A stretch of 64,000 nucleotides of DNA from Bradyrhizobium tropiciagri (GTDB taxonomy: Bacteria > Pseudomonadota > Alphaproteobacteria > Rhizobiales > Xanthobacteraceae). The stretch is from the NCBI RefSeq assembly GCF_001189845.1, contig NZ_LFLZ01000012.1, forward strand, positions 107,328 through 171,327. Direction: 5' to 3'. Each line of letters opens with the position of its first letter. The stretch's first letter is position 1. The position numbers and the translations under genes are program-made. Positions 24,196-33,695 of the stretch are shown here, piece after piece. The notes beneath the pieces are model-generated. The model did no database searches, had not been told where the DNA came from, and worked only from the letters and a program-made list of their open reading frames with translations.

Positions 24196-24316
24196 GTCGT
24201 CCCGGCGAAAGCCGGGACCCATACGCCGCGGCCGTTCTTGTTGAGGAAGTGGTCGACGGCTTTTTGTAAGCAACCGGCATCGGTGGTTATGGGTCCCGGC
24301 CTTTCGCCGGGACGAC
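24196..24316. repeat. Palindromic intergenic repeat, gtcgtcccggcg type
   Basis: Arms gtcgtcccggcgaaagccgggacccata (24196-24223) and its near inverse (24288-24316) enclose 64 bases. Each arm also folds on itself (cccggc-gaaa-gccggg). It fills the space between the convergent degP and serB genes and may end both transcripts. Described here in two short parts; repeats of this kind are numerous in Bradyrhizobium. Confidence 0.75.
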
Positions 24317-24324
24317 GCCCAGGG

Positions 24325-25228
<904 letters not shown>

Positions 25229-25230
<2 letters not shown>

Positions 25231-26158
25231 GCAGGCGCATTCGGGATTGTTGGACAAGGCAGTGCTTATCGCAGGGCCGACCGCCAGCGGCAAGTCGGCC
25301 CTGGCGCTTGCGCTTGCGCAGCGGACCGGCGGGGTCGTGATCAACACCGATTCCATGCAGGTCTATCGCGACCTCCGGATCATCACCGCGCGGCCAACGA
25401 CCGGAGAGGAGGCGCAGGTTCCGCACCGGCTCTACGGCCATGTCGACGCCGGCGTGAATTTCTCCGCCGGCGCCTGGGTGACTGACGCGGCGAGGGTGCT
25501 CGGCGAGGCGCGCGCGCAGGGACAGTTGCCGATCTTCATCGGCGGCTCGGGCCTCTATTTCAAGGCGCTGACGCGCGGCCTCTCGGCGGTGCCGCCGATC
25601 CCCCCTGATGTGCGCGACGCTGTGCGCGCAAGGCTGGAGCAGCACGGCGTCGAGGCGCTGCATGCCGAACTGGCGCAGCGCGATCCGGTGTCGGCCGAAC
25701 GGCTGAAGCCGCGCGACCGCACCCGCATCGCGCGGGCGCTCGAGGTCGTCGAGGCCACCGGCCGCCCGCTGCCGGACTGGCATCGCGACGGCCTGCCGCC
25801 GCTGCTGCCGCAGGGCGAATTCGACGCGCTGTTTCTCGCGCCTGACCGGGAAAAGCTCTATGCGCGGATCGACGACCGGTTCGGCGCGATGCTCGATGCC
25901 GGCGCCCTCGACGAGGTTGCGGCGCTGGCAACGCGCCGGCTCGATCCGCTGCTGCCGGCGATGAAGGCCCATGGCGTGCCGGCGCTGATGGCGCACCTGA
26001 AGGGCGAAATCAGCCGGGAGGAGGCCGCCGAGATCGGCCGCGCCGACACCCGCCATTACGCCAAGCGCCAGTTCACCTGGTTTCGCCATCAGCTGCCGGA
26101 ATTCGAATGGGTCGAGCCGGAGGCGGCGACGGCGTGGCTGGAGAGCCGGGTCGCGTAG
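25229..26158 (+). CDS. miaA: tRNA dimethylallyltransferase
   Basis: 309 residues from ATG 25229 (GAGGG upstream). P-loop [16 protein letters not shown] near residues 13-28, [11 protein letters not shown] and ITARPT nearby, [12 protein letters not shown] (the GGTGLY-like motif), and [14 protein letters not shown] near the end. It adds the isopentenyl group to A37 of tRNAs that read UNN codons. The TAG stop lies inside the next palindromic repeat. Divergent from serB with overlapping start codons, so each promoter must lie within the other gene. Confidence 0.93.
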
Positions 26159-26240
26159 CCCGGATGGAGCGTAGCGCAATCCGGGGACTTCCCCGGAGAT
26201 GACACTGGTCCCGGATTTCGCTCCGCTTCATCCGGGCTAC
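26155..26240. repeat. Palindromic intergenic repeat, gtagcccggat type
   Basis: Arms GTAGCCCGGATGGAGCG (from 26155) and CGCTCCGCTTCATCCGGGCTAC (to 26240) with a middle inverted pair ccggggacttccccgg. The miaA stop codon is the TAG inside the first arm, so the insertion point of the repeat is exactly the end of miaA. Confidence 0.75.
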
Positions 26241-26343
26241 GGCTTACCGCCCGTCAGCCATGCGCGGTCGCCGGCGTAAAAACACTCGCCGAACGAGCGG
26301 AACCCCGGTAGAGTACGTAAATCGCGAAAGTGCTTGCCTTGCC

Positions 26344-26371
26344 TTGACATTCGGGCTTTGGCCGCTATGTT
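26344..26371 (+). promoter_or_regulatory. Candidate ilvI promoter
   Basis: TTGACA (26344-26349), 16-base spacer, TATGTT (26366-26371); predicted start near 26378, about 209 bases before ilvI. If right, the ATG at 26367 is not transcribed and the leader peptide begins at TTG 26382 or GTG 26403 in the same frame. Confidence 0.5.
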
Positions 26372-26468
26372 CGCGCAACCTTTGGGAAGACTGGGTCGTA
26401 TCGTGCGCAACATTATTACCAAGCTGCTTATCGCCGTCGTACCCAGGCACACCGCCGGGGATGGCTAG
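26367..26468 (+). CDS. Branched-chain leader peptide (ilv attenuator)
   Basis: A 33-codon frame, ATG 26367 to TAG 26466-26468: MFAQPLGRLGR followed by IVRNIITKLLIAVV and PRHTAGDG. Nine of fourteen codons between 26400 and 26441 specify Ile, Val or Leu, the products of the operon. Paired RNA segments and an intrinsic terminator follow at once. This is the classic pattern of ribosome-mediated attenuation: stalling at the Ile/Val/Leu run when charged tRNA is scarce prevents the terminator. TTG 26382 or GTG 26403 may be the true start (see promoter). Too short for routine gene calling. Confidence 0.75.
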   Translation: MFAQPLGRLGRIVRNIITKLLIAVVPRHTAGDG

Positions 26469-26494
26469 CTGCCATCCAAATTCGGGCGGTGTGC
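26447..26494 (+). promoter_or_regulatory. ilv leader RNA hairpin (upstream of terminator)
   Basis: GCACACCGCC (26447-26456) pairs perfectly with GGCGGTGTGC (26485-26494); inside it GGATGGC (26459-26465) pairs with GCCATCC (26471-26477). The leader peptide's stop codon is in the inner loop, so a ribosome on the leader would melt this element. It is the pause or protector stem of the attenuator. The competing antiterminator pairing I could not assign with confidence. Confidence 0.6.
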
Positions 26495-26496
26495 AT

Positions 26497-26518
26497 GGGG
26501 CCTCTGGGGCCCCTTTTT
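26497..26518 (+). terminator. ilv attenuator terminator
   Basis: GGGGCC (26497-26502), loop TCTGG, GGCCCC (26508-26513), then TTTTT (26514-26518). It lies 69 bases before ilvI ATG, within the leader transcript, so it acts as a conditional terminator. Confidence 0.75.
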
Positions 26519-26586
26519 ATTGCCCGAAGCCGAACTGACGAGAACTGACAAAAGCCGCGCAAAAACAAGCGCATCCGGAGCGAACC

Positions 26587-28362
26587 ATGACCGACAAGAG
26601 CCACGATCCCAATCAGATGACCGGCGCCGCGATGATCGTGCGCGCGCTCATCGATCACGGCGTGCAGCATGTCTTCGGCTATCCCGGCGGTGCGGTGCTT
26701 CCGATCTACGACGAGATTTTCCAGCAGAGCGAGGTCGAGCACATTCTGGTCCGCCACGAGCAGGGCGCCGGCCATGCCGCGGAAGGCTATGCCCGCTCGA
26801 CCGGCAAGCCCGGCGTGGTGCTGGTGACCTCGGGCCCGGGCGCCACCAACATGGTGACGCCGCTGACCGACGCGCTGATGGATTCGATCCCGCTGGTCTG
26901 CATCACCGGCCAGGTGCCGACCCACCTGATCGGCAACGACGCTTTCCAGGAATGCGACACCGTCGGCATCACGCGGCCCGCCACCAAGCACAACTGGCTG
27001 GTGCGCGACGTCAACGACCTCGCCAGGGTGCTACACGAGGCCTTCTATGTCGCCACCACCGGCCGGCCCGGCCCGGTCGTGGTCGACGTGCCGAAGGACG
27101 TGCAGTTCGCCACCGGCACCTATCATCCGCCGCGCAAGTCGGACGTGCACATCTCCTACACGCCGCGCGTGAAGGGCGACGCGACCCAGATCCGCAAGGC
27201 GGTCGCGCTGCTCGCCAACGCAAAGCGTCCGGTGATCTATTCCGGCGGCGGCGTGATCAATTCCGGGCCCGAGGCCTCGCAGCTGCTGCGTCAGCTGGTG
27301 GAGGCGACCGGCTTCCCGATCACCTCGACCCTGATGGGGCTGGGCGCCTATCCCGCGTCGGGTCCGAACTGGCTCGGCATGCTCGGCATGCACGGCACCT
27401 ACGAGGCCAACATGACGATGCATGATTGCGACGTCATGCTGTGCGTCGGCGCGCGCTTCGACGACCGTATCACCGGCCGCACCGACGCGTTCTCGCCGGG
27501 CTCGAAGAAGATCCACATCGACATCGACCCGTCCTCGATCAACAAGAACATCCGCGTCGACGTGCCGATCATCGGCGACTGCGGCAACGTGCTCGGCGAC
27601 CTCCTGCAGGTGTTCAAGGCGGAGGCGAAGAAGCCCGACATCAAGGCGTGGTGGCAGCAGATCGCGCAATGGCGCGCGCGCAACTCGCTGTCCTACCGTA
27701 AGAACAACGATATCATCCTGCCGCAATACGCGATCCAGCGCCTGTTCGAGCTGACCCGCGGCAAGGACACCTACATCACGACCGAAGTCGGTCAGCACCA
27801 GATGTGGGCGGCGCAGTTCTACGGCTTCGAGGAGCCGCACCGCTGGATGACGTCGGGCGGTCTCGGCACCATGGGCTACGGTCTGCCGGCCGCGGTCGGC
27901 GTGCAGGTGGCGCATCCGGACAGCCTGGTGATCGACATCGCCGGCGACGCCTCGGTGCAGATGACGATCCAGGAGATGTCGACGGCGGTTCAGTTCGAGC
28001 TGCCGATCAAGATCTTCATCCTGAACAACCAGTACATGGGCATGGTGCGGCAGTGGCAGCAACTGCTGCACGGCAACCGCCTGTCGCATTCGTACTCCGA
28101 GGCGCTGCCGGACTTCGTCAAGCTCGCCGACGCCTATGGCTGCGTCGGCCTGCAGGCGACCAAGCCGTCCGATCTCGACGGCGCGATCAAGGAGATGATT
28201 GCGATCAAGCGCCCGGTGCTGTTCGACTGCCGCGTCGCCGCGCTGGAGAACTGCTTCCCGATGATCCCGTCGGGCAAGGCGCACAACGAGATGCTGCTGC
28301 CGGAAGAGGCGACCGATGAGGCCACCGCGAAGGCCTTCTCCGGTGGCAAGGCGCTGGTGTGA
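26587..28362 (+). CDS. ilvI: Acetolactate synthase large subunit
   Basis: 591 residues; GGAGCGAACC before the ATG. ThDP-enzyme layout: N-terminal pyrimidine domain with the catalytic Glu in LVRHEQGAGHAAEGYAR, the central FAD-binding domain (GLGAYPASGPNWLGMLGMHGTYEAN), and the C-terminal ThDP domain with IAGDASVQMTIQEM...ILNNQYMGMVRQWQ. It makes acetolactate or acetohydroxybutyrate, the first common step to Val/Leu and Ile. Expression is under the leader-peptide attenuator. Its regulatory partner ilvH is separated from it by a repeat and a threonine dehydratase gene. Confidence 0.95.
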   Translation: MTDKSHDPNQMTGAAMIVRALIDHGVQHVFGYPGGAVLPIYDEIFQQSEVEHILVRHEQGAGHAAEGYARSTGKPGVVLVTSGPGATNMVTPLTDALMDSIPLVCITGQVPTHLIGNDAFQECDTVGITRPATKHNWLVRDVNDLARVLHEAFYVATTGRPGPVVVDVPKDVQFATGTYHPPRKSDVHISYTPRVKGDATQIRKAVALLANAKRPVIYSGGGVINSGPEASQLLRQLVEATGFPITSTLMGLGAYPASGPNWLGMLGMHGTYEANMTMHDCDVMLCVGARFDDRITGRTDAFSPGSKKIHIDIDPSSINKNIRVDVPIIGDCGNVLGDLLQVFKAEAKKPDIKAWWQQIAQWRARNSLSYRKNNDIILPQYAIQRLFELTRGKDTYITTEVGQHQMWAAQFYGFEEPHRWMTSGGLGTMGYGLPAAVGVQVAHPDSLVIDIAGDASVQMTIQEMSTAVQFELPIKIFILNNQYMGMVRQWQQLLHGNRLSHSYSEALPDFVKLADAYGCVGLQATKPSDLDGAIKEMIAIKRPVLFDCRVAALENCFPMIPSGKAHNEMLLPEEATDEATAKAFSGGKALV

Positions 28363-28392
28363 TGATGTCGAGTTCGCGGCAGGCACTCTCTC

Positions 28393-28562
28393 TTCACCTC
28401 GCCCCGCTTGCGGGGAGAGGTCGGATTGCGCGCAAGCGCAATCCGGGTGAGGGGGGGTCTCCGCGAATCCAACTCTCACCGTGTCCGCGGAGATTCCCCC
28501 TCACCCCAACCCTCTCAGAGCGAGCGAAGCTCGTCTCGGCCCCGCAAGCGGGGCGAGGGAGC
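28393..28562. repeat. Long palindromic intergenic repeat, ttcacctcgcccc type
   Basis: Left arm ttcacctcgccccgcttgcggggagagg... with an inner fold (ttgcgcgcaagcgcaa), right arm ccctcaccccaaccctc...cggccccgcaagcggggcgaggga. The centre holds gtctccgcg/cgcggagat. The whole 170-base structure can fold as one long hairpin. It fills nearly all the space between ilvI and the threonine dehydratase start, so that gene's leader is made of repeat DNA. Confidence 0.75.
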
Positions 28563-28582
28563 AGACCGCAAGCGGGGCTACC

Positions 28583-29569
28583 ATGTTCGACTTGAACGAA
28601 CTCGAGCGCGCGCACAGGATCGTCGGCACCGCGGTGCCGGCGACGCCGGCGTATGCCTGGCCGTTGCTGGCCGAGCGGCTCGGCACCGAGGTCGTGGTCA
28701 AGCATGAGAACCACACGCCGACCGGCGCCTTCAAGGTGCGCGGCGGCCTGGTCTATCTCGAACGGCTGAAGCGCGAGCGGCCCGATGTCCCCGGCATCAT
28801 CTCGGCGACGCGCGGCAATCACGGCCAGAGCCTGGCGTTTGCCGCGGGCCGTCACGGGGTGCCGGCGGTGATCTACGTGCCGCGCGGCAACTCGGTCGAG
28901 AAGAACCGGGCCATGCACGCGTTCGGCGCCGAGCTTGTCGAGCACGGCGAGGACTTTCAAGCCGCGCGCGAAGAGGCGGAGCGCCGCGCCCAGTTCGCCG
29001 GCCTGCACATGGTGCCGTCGTTCCACACCGACCTGGTGCTGGGTGTTGCGACCTATGCGCTCGAGCTGTTTCGCTCGGCGCCAAACCTCGACATTCTCTA
29101 TGTGCCGATCGGACAGGGCTCCGGCATCTCCGGCTGCATCATGGCGCGCGACCTGCTCGGGCTGAAGACCGAGATCGTCGGCGTGCAGTCGACCGAGGCG
29201 CCGTCCTACGCGCTGTCGTTCGCGGCCGGGAAGATCGTGACCACCGAGACCAGCAACACGCTCGCCGACGGCATGGCGACGCGGATTCCGGATGCGGACG
29301 CGTTCGCGCTGATCCGTAAGGGCGCGTCCCGCATCGTGCAGGTCACCGACGATGAAGTCGGCCAGGCGATCCGCGCCTACTGGACCGACACCCACAATCT
29401 CGCCGAGGGCGCGGGTGCCGCGGCGCTCGCAGCCGCGCTGCAGGAAAAGACCAGGCTCGCCGGCAAGCGCGTCGGCCTGATCCTGAGCGGCGGCAATATC
29501 GATTTCGATCTGTTCCGGACCTGGATCGGGACGGATGCAGCGCCGGCCGCCCAGCGGGCGGTGGCGTGA
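28583..29569 (+). CDS. Threonine dehydratase, catabolic-size (PLP)
   Basis: 328 residues from ATG 28583. PLP lysine in HTPTGAFKVRGGL (near residue 51), substrate and phosphate loops SATRGNHGQSLAFAAG and PIGQGSGISGC, and the terminal SGGNIDFDLFRTW. It lacks the C-terminal ACT regulatory domain of biosynthetic IlvA (about 500 residues), so feedback control by isoleucine is not expected from this protein. Converting threonine to 2-oxobutyrate would feed the isoleucine branch of the flanking ilvI and ilvH. It could equally be a serine/threonine-type deaminase of the same fold. No good ribosome site: the upstream DNA is repeat (aagcggggctacc). Confidence 0.85.
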   Translation: MFDLNELERAHRIVGTAVPATPAYAWPLLAERLGTEVVVKHENHTPTGAFKVRGGLVYLERLKRERPDVPGIISATRGNHGQSLAFAAGRHGVPAVIYVPRGNSVEKNRAMHAFGAELVEHGEDFQAAREEAERRAQFAGLHMVPSFHTDLVLGVATYALELFRSAPNLDILYVPIGQGSGISGCIMARDLLGLKTEIVGVQSTEAPSYALSFAAGKIVTTETSNTLADGMATRIPDADAFALIRKGASRIVQVTDDEVGQAIRAYWTDTHNLAEGAGAAALAAALQEKTRLAGKRVGLILSGGNIDFDLFRTWIGTDAAPAAQRAVA

Positions 29570-29590
29570 ATAGTATGTAAGGGGACGACC

Positions 29591-30133
29591 ATGAACCAGC
29601 CCGCATCCGCCTACTTCCTCGAAGAGCGTCACGATCCCAACGAGACGCACACCCTGTCCGTGCTCGTGCAGAACGAGCCCGGCGTGCTCGCGCGCGTGAT
29701 CGGCCTGTTCTCCGGCCGCGGCTACAACATCGAAAGTCTCACCGTCTCGGAGACCGAGAGCCAGAAACATCTCTCGCGGATCACGATCGTCACCACGGGT
29801 ACGCCGATGGTGATTCAGCAGATCAAGCATCAGCTCGACCGCATGATCCCGGTCTACCGCGTCGTCGACATGACGCTGACCGGCAGCTCGATCGAGCGCG
29901 AGCTCGCGATGGTCAAGGTGCGGGGCGGCGGCGATCACCGCGTCGAGGCGCTGCGGCTCGCGGATGCGTTCCGCGCCCGGGTGATCGATGCCACGACCGA
30001 GAGCTTCGTATTCGAGATCACGGGCAATTCGTCCAAGATCAGTCAGTTCATCGACCTGATGCGCCCCTTGGGCCTGGTCGAGGTGTCACGAACCGGGGTG
30101 GCCGCGATCACGCGTGGGCCGGAAGGGATGTGA
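29591..30133 (+). CDS. ilvH: Acetolactate synthase small (regulatory) subunit
   Basis: 180 residues. The N-terminal ACT domain reads HTLSVLVQNEPGVLARVIGLFSGRGYNIESLTVS, with the valine-binding region, and the C-terminal part is RVIDATTESFVFEITGNSSKISQFIDLM. It binds valine and activates and restrains the IlvI large subunit. GGGGACGACC precedes the ATG, 21 bases after the dehydratase stop. Confidence 0.95.
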   Translation: MNQPASAYFLEERHDPNETHTLSVLVQNEPGVLARVIGLFSGRGYNIESLTVSETESQKHLSRITIVTTGTPMVIQQIKHQLDRMIPVYRVVDMTLTGSSIERELAMVKVRGGGDHRVEALRLADAFRARVIDATTESFVFEITGNSSKISQFIDLMRPLGLVEVSRTGVAAITRGPEGM

Positions 30134-30136
30134 GTC

Positions 30137-30832
30137 ATGTTGGCGCGCGACTGGTACTACACGCAACGGCGGCAGGTCGGTCTCGATACCGCGGTTGCCT
30201 CGATCTATGACGTCAGCGAGGACAGCGATGTCCGTGCCCGCCAGGCGCTGACCATGCTCGGCGTCAAGCCGGGCTGGCGGATCGCCGATATCGGCTGCGG
30301 CAACGGCGTGCTCGCGACCGAGGCGGCGCTGATGGGCGCCGAGGTCGACGCCATCGACATCTCGCCGGCGATGATCGGGCTTGCCGAAATCTACGCGCGC
30401 GACCGCAAGGCGAAGATCCGGACCCAGCCGGCCGGGCTGTTGTCCTTTGCCTATCAGCCGAATTCCTACGATCTCATCGTCAGCGAATTCACGCTGCATC
30501 ATTTGCCGGACTTCTGGAAGGCAGTGGCGCTGTCGCGGATCTTCAACGCGCTGAAGCCCGGCGCGAATTTCTATCTGCGCGACATGGTGTTCGTCAGCAT
30601 GCCCGACGGCGTCGATCGCGATGTCGAGGGCTGGGCTGATTTCTCGATCAAGAACCACGGCTTCGAGCGCGAAAGCGTGATGACCCATATGCGCGACGAA
30701 TACTCGACCTTCGGCTGGGTGATGGAGCGCATGCTGACCGAGACCGGCTTCACGATGGTCGCCGCCGACTACCATGCGCCGCTGCACGGCACCTATCTGC
30801 TGCGCAAACCGAAGCCGGACGAACAGATCTAG
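30137..30832 (+). CDS. Class I SAM-dependent methyltransferase
   Basis: 231 residues, three bases after the ilvH stop, so it is part of the same transcript. SAM-binding motif I IADIGCGNGVLATEAALMGAEVDAIDISPAM near residues 50-75, then YDLIVSEFTLHHLPDFWKAV and LKPGANFYLRDMVF typical of UbiE/methyltransferase-11-type enzymes. The C-terminal part (EYSTFGWVMERMLTETGF) helps define the substrate, which is unknown. The first 40 residues are basic and aromatic (LARDWYYTQRRQVG). No link to branched-chain amino acids is apparent beyond position. Confidence 0.85.
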   Translation: MLARDWYYTQRRQVGLDTAVASIYDVSEDSDVRARQALTMLGVKPGWRIADIGCGNGVLATEAALMGAEVDAIDISPAMIGLAEIYARDRKAKIRTQPAGLLSFAYQPNSYDLIVSEFTLHHLPDFWKAVALSRIFNALKPGANFYLRDMVFVSMPDGVDRDVEGWADFSIKNHGFERESVMTHMRDEYSTFGWVMERMLTETGFTMVAADYHAPLHGTYLLRKPKPDEQI

Positions 30833-30870
30833 ACAACGCCACAGCCAGAACGAAACCAAAGAAGAAAACA

Positions 30871-31746
30871 ATGAAGCCGGCCGATGTTGGCATCGCCGTC
30901 ATGGTTGCGGTGATCTGGGGGCTTGCGTTCGTCGCAAGCCGGATCGCGCTCAATGAGTTCTCGCCGGAGCTCATGACGACGCTGCGCTTCGCCATCGCCG
31001 CGTTGCCCTGCCTGTTCCTGCGCAAGCCCGATGTCCCCTGGCCGCGATTGATCGCGATCAGCTCCACGCTGTTCCTCGGCCAGTTCCTCGCGCAGGCCTT
31101 CGCGATCGCGCATGGCGTCCCGGTCGGGCTTTCCAGCGTGGTGGTGCAGAGCCAGGCGCTGTTCACCATCGCGTTCGCGGCGATCGCCTTCGGCGAGATG
31201 CCGACGCGGCCACAGGTGATCGGCGTCGCGATCGCCGCGCTCGGCCTGTTGATGATCTGCGGCACGGTCGGCTATGACTTCAGCGTCGCCGCCTTTGCCA
31301 TTCTGATGATCTGCCCGATCAGCTTTGCGATCGGCAATCTCCTGCTGCGGCAGGCGCACGCCGCGCCGATGTTCGACCTGTTCGCCTGGCTGTGCCTGTC
31401 GGCCGCGGTGCCGCTGGCGGTGCTGACCCTGATCAGCAACGGGCCGCAGCCGACCTGGCAGGCGCTGAGCCACATGTCGCTGACCGGCCTTGCTTGCGTG
31501 CTCTGCCTCGGCGGCATCTCGACCAGCATCGCCTACTGGCTGTGGGGCCGGCTGCTCCGGGATTACCCGGCGGCGCAGGTGGTGCCGTTCGCGCTGCTGG
31601 TGCCGTTCGTCGGCTCCGCCGCCTCCAGCATCGTGTTCGGCGAGACATTCGGGCCGCTGCGGCTCGCCGGCATGGTCACGGTGATCGGCGGCATTGCCGT
31701 GATGCTGCTGTCGAAGCGTCCAAAAGCTCTGCCGAAAGTCGCGTGA
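30871..31746 (+). CDS. EamA/DMT-family transporter
   Basis: 291 residues with ten hydrophobic segments in two repeated halves of five, the layout of drug/metabolite exporters (e.g. AVMVAVIWGLAFVASRIALNE and the second-half ISTSIAYWLWGRLLRDYPAAQVVPFALLVPFVGSAASSIVFGE, given in part). The RhaT/YdcZ-like group includes amino acid and metabolite exporters such as EamA (cysteine). Next to LysE and ilvC, export of amino acids is a fair guess. Confidence 0.85.
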   Translation: MKPADVGIAVMVAVIWGLAFVASRIALNEFSPELMTTLRFAIAALPCLFLRKPDVPWPRLIAISSTLFLGQFLAQAFAIAHGVPVGLSSVVVQSQALFTIAFAAIAFGEMPTRPQVIGVAIAALGLLMICGTVGYDFSVAAFAILMICPISFAIGNLLLRQAHAAPMFDLFAWLCLSAAVPLAVLTLISNGPQPTWQALSHMSLTGLACVLCLGGISTSIAYWLWGRLLRDYPAAQVVPFALLVPFVGSAASSIVFGETFGPLRLAGMVTVIGGIAVMLLSKRPKALPKVA

Positions 31747-31753
31747 GGGCACC

Positions 31754-32362
31754 ATGTCGAACTCGCTGCTGTTCGCCTTTGTCGTGTTTGCCGTCGTGAT
31801 GTTCTTCACCCCGGGCCCCAACAACATCATGCTGCTGTCGTCGGGGCTGACCTACGGCTTCCGCCGCACGGTGCCCCACATCGCCGGCATCACGGTCGGT
31901 TTCGCCTTCATGGTCGGCGCGGTCGGCGTCGGGCTCGGGGCCGTGTTCATCGCCTATCCGGTGCTGCAGACGATCCTGAAATATGGCGGCGTCGCCTACC
32001 TGGTGTATCTCGCGGCGGTCATCGCCATGGCCGAGCCGCCCTCGGCCGACAAGGACGACAGGCCCGGCCGCGGCCCGATGACCTTCTGGGGCGCGGCCAT
32101 GTTCCAATGGATCAACGCCAAGGGCTGGGTGATGGTGATCGGCACCATCACGGCCTATGCGGCGATTGCCGCCTTCCCCTGGAACATCGCGATCCAGGTC
32201 GGCCTCAGCCTGATCCTGGGGACGATGTCCTGCATCGTCTGGGCGCTGTTCGGCACCGCGCTGCGGCCGGTCCTGACCTCGCCCCGGGCGATCCGAGCCT
32301 TCAACGTGGTGATGGCCATCCTGCTGCTGGCCTCGCTCTACCCGGTCTTCATGGACGCATGA
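31754..32362 (+). CDS. LysE/RhtB-family amino acid exporter
   Basis: 202 residues with six hydrophobic segments. The family signature is at the start: FVVFAVVMFFTPGPNNIMLLSSG (the TPGPN motif), and FQWINAKGWVMVIGT in the fourth segment is also typical. Family members export lysine, threonine, homoserine or leucine. It begins eight bases after the EamA gene. Two exporters within the branched-chain cluster suggest overflow control, which is inference. Confidence 0.88.
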   Translation: MSNSLLFAFVVFAVVMFFTPGPNNIMLLSSGLTYGFRRTVPHIAGITVGFAFMVGAVGVGLGAVFIAYPVLQTILKYGGVAYLVYLAAVIAMAEPPSADKDDRPGRGPMTFWGAAMFQWINAKGWVMVIGTITAYAAIAAFPWNIAIQVGLSLILGTMSCIVWALFGTALRPVLTSPRAIRAFNVVMAILLLASLYPVFMDA

Positions 32363-32390
32363 TGCCGCACCGCGCCATGCGAGATGGGGG

Positions 32391-32408
32391 TTTCCCCTGA
32401 GGGGGAAA
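32391..32408 (+). terminator. Weak hairpin after lysE-like gene
   Basis: TTTCCCC (32391-32397), TGAG, GGGGAAA (32402-32408). Seven-bp stem without a T-run after it. Probably slows or ends the ilvI transcript before ilvC, which has its own upstream region of about 100 bases. Confidence 0.35.
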
Positions 32409-32470
32409 ATGCTCTAGACAACGCCGGAAATTCGCGGGCGCCCGGCGGTTCTGACCTTCCGAAAGCCTGA

Positions 32471-33532
<1,062 letters not shown>

Positions 33533-33542
33533 GCGTGGTCTT

Positions 33543-33627
33543 GTAGGGTGGGTTAGCGAAGCGTAACCCACCGCTCTTTTCACAGCGGCACGCATAGTGG
33601 GTTACGCCTTCGGCTAACCCACCCTAC
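33543..33627. repeat. Palindromic intergenic repeat, gtagggtgggttagcg type
   Basis: Arms gtagggtgggttagcgaagcgtaaccca (33543-33570) and its inverse (33598-33627), each also self-complementary (gggttagcgaagcgtaaccc). Same family as 55007-55090 and 56636-56718. Sits just after ilvC. Confidence 0.8.
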
Positions 33628-33637
33628 GCATCGAAAC

Positions 33638-33669
33638 AAAAAAGGGTGGGCGCGTTGCCCACCCTTTTT
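33638..33669. terminator. Bidirectional intrinsic terminator
   Basis: AAAAAA (33638-33643), GGGTGGGC (33644-33651), loop GCGTT, GCCCACCC (33657-33664), TTTTT (33665-33669). Works on both strands, ending ilvC (+) and the DUF2336 gene (-), which converge here. Confidence 0.85.
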
Positions 33670-33695
33670 CTTCGTTGCGAAAAGGCCGGCGGCGA

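Noticed and set aside
27031..28479. Long minus-strand frame opposite ilvI
   Set aside because: Shadow of the acetolactate synthase codons; no ribosome site, no family.
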